DNA of 64,000 nt from Fructobacillus americanaquae (lineage in GTDB: Bacteria > Bacillota > Bacilli > Lactobacillales > Lactobacillaceae), in assembly GCF_024029775.1 (NCBI RefSeq), contig NZ_CP097122.1, forward strand, positions 372,001 through 436,000, read 5' to 3'. The notes under the pieces are model-generated. The model made no database searches and was not told the origin of the DNA. It saw only the letters and a list, made by a program, of their open reading frames with translations. The translations under genes and the position numbers were made by a program. Shown one piece after another: positions 63,560 to 64,000 of the stretch (positions are counted from its first letter, which is position 1; every line of letters begins with the position of its first letter).

Positions 63560-63762
63560 TTAATTTTTCCGATACTTTTTAACCACCCAGTCAACCAACA
63601 TCGAAAAAACGGTCATAACGGCGAGCCCCAAGTAGAGTGAGGCCCAATAGGATATTGGCTCTTGAGGAGAAATCAAAGACCCAATCAACACGAAAAAAAT
63701 TCCAAAACTCCGACAAAGAAGGTCGCAAAAGTTCGACGATAGTGCATGACGATTGTTTGCAT
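63560..63762 (-). pseudogene. small membrane protein, apparent frameshift in a T7 tract
   Basis: From ATG 63762, with GGGGAG eight bases ahead, the frame reads MQTIVMHYRRTFATFFVGVL then EFF and stops early at TGA 63685-63687. If the T7 (plus-strand A7, 63693-63699) had one more T, it would continue as FVLIGSLISPQEPISYWASL and so on to KKYRKN at 63560, a 67-residue two-helix membrane protein. The frame open at 63560-63796 lacks a ribosome site at its own TTG start and has a less membrane-like N-terminus. Family unknown. Confidence 0.55.
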
Positions 63763-64000
63763 CTGCTTTCTCCCCAGGGACTGCCCACCTGCTCAAAGTC
63801 TCGGTTGCAACTTTTTTCTAGGAACACATACCAGAAAAAATTCGCATGAAATGTTCAATTCAACAAAATTTCGACCGAACAGCAAATTTTTGCCAATAAA
63901 GATTAAAAAATAATAAACAACCACTCTTTAATCGCTTTTTATTAGAAAAATATAAAAAAATGATAAACTTAACCTTAGAAAAGTATCGAATAGTGTCTGA
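63763..64000. other. right-end region without a supported gene
   Basis: AT-rich, several A/T runs. A possible promoter area for the minus-strand gene to its left or for genes beyond the window; nothing coding is supported. Confidence 0.5.

Noticed and set aside
63591-63827. 78-codon frame overlapping the small membrane gene
   Set aside because: Shadow frame of the frameshifted gene; it lacks a ribosome site.
1-64000. CRISPR arrays, insertion sequences, prophage genes, rRNA operons
   Set aside because: No regularly spaced repeats, transposase, integrase, phage structural genes or rRNA signatures were seen.

Overview
The window looks like chromosomal DNA of a low-to-mid GC lactic acid bacterium (Lactobacillales). 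The evidence is the Gram-positive division and cell-wall (dcw) gene order, T-box leaders on two aminoacyl-tRNA synthetase genes, a PASTA-domain Ser/Thr kinase, strong Shine-Dalgarno sites and extended -10 promoters. The leuconostocs, and Fructobacillus-like taxa in particular, fit best in my judgement, but the genus is inferred from general impression and not proven. Most genes are on the minus strand, so operons read from right to left.

Layout. 1-9 kb: partial DedA membrane protein, amino-acid permease, T-box-controlled thrS, a 38-codon microgene divergent from a flavodoxin gene, yebC, a YutG/PgpA-type phosphatase, and a serC-serA operon behind a leader that contains its own terminator. 9.1 kb: tRNA-Leu(CAG). 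9.6-11.3 kb: TSUP transporter and an NAD(P)-binding protein. 11.4-18.4 kb: an unusual five-gene accessory-Sec/adhesin-glycosylation locus (gtfA-like, short gtfB-like, asp1, asp2, enlarged asp3) with no secA2, secY2 or serine-rich adhesin gene beside it. 18.4-31 kb: pta, ung, a methyltransferase-like gene, cls, apt, recJ, rnz, trmD, rimM, rpsP, ileS with T-box. 31-45 kb: divIVA, ylmH, yggT, sepF, ftsZ, ftsA, divIB, murG, murD, mraY, pbpX, ftsL, rsmH, mraZ with a triple MraZ box. 45-60 kb: DUF4044 and DUF3397 membrane proteins, fakA, an Asp23 gene, rpmB, trxA, thiN, rpe, rsgA, pknB, stp, rsmB, fmt, priA, nadR. 60-64 kb: pdxT, pdxS with a frameshift at a G9 tract, then an AT-rich end with small membrane and charged proteins, one of which also appears frameshifted at a homopolymer.

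How the genes work together. The 31-45 kb block builds the septum: MraY and MurG make lipid II, MurD makes its precursor, PBP2x, FtsL and DivIB form part of the divisome, and FtsZ, FtsA and SepF form the ring. PknB/Stp is the signalling pair that senses muropeptides and usually acts on the same machinery. The serC/serA, pdxS/pdxT, nadR and thiN genes cover serine and cofactor supply; SerC needs the PLP that PdxST would make. The 11-18 kb locus probably glycosylates, and perhaps O-acetylates, a secreted serine-rich protein encoded elsewhere.

Main points of interest: (1) the translocase-less aSec locus, with an Asp3 that carries what looks like an inactivated copy of the Asp2 hydrolase fold; (2) pdxS out of frame by one base in G9; (3) rimM and rsgA promoters whose predicted start sites lie at the ATG, implying leaderless mRNAs; (4) an ileS terminator whose 3' arm also forms the -35 box of the rpsP promoter; (5) ribosomal protein S16 with a HeH-like C-terminal domain.
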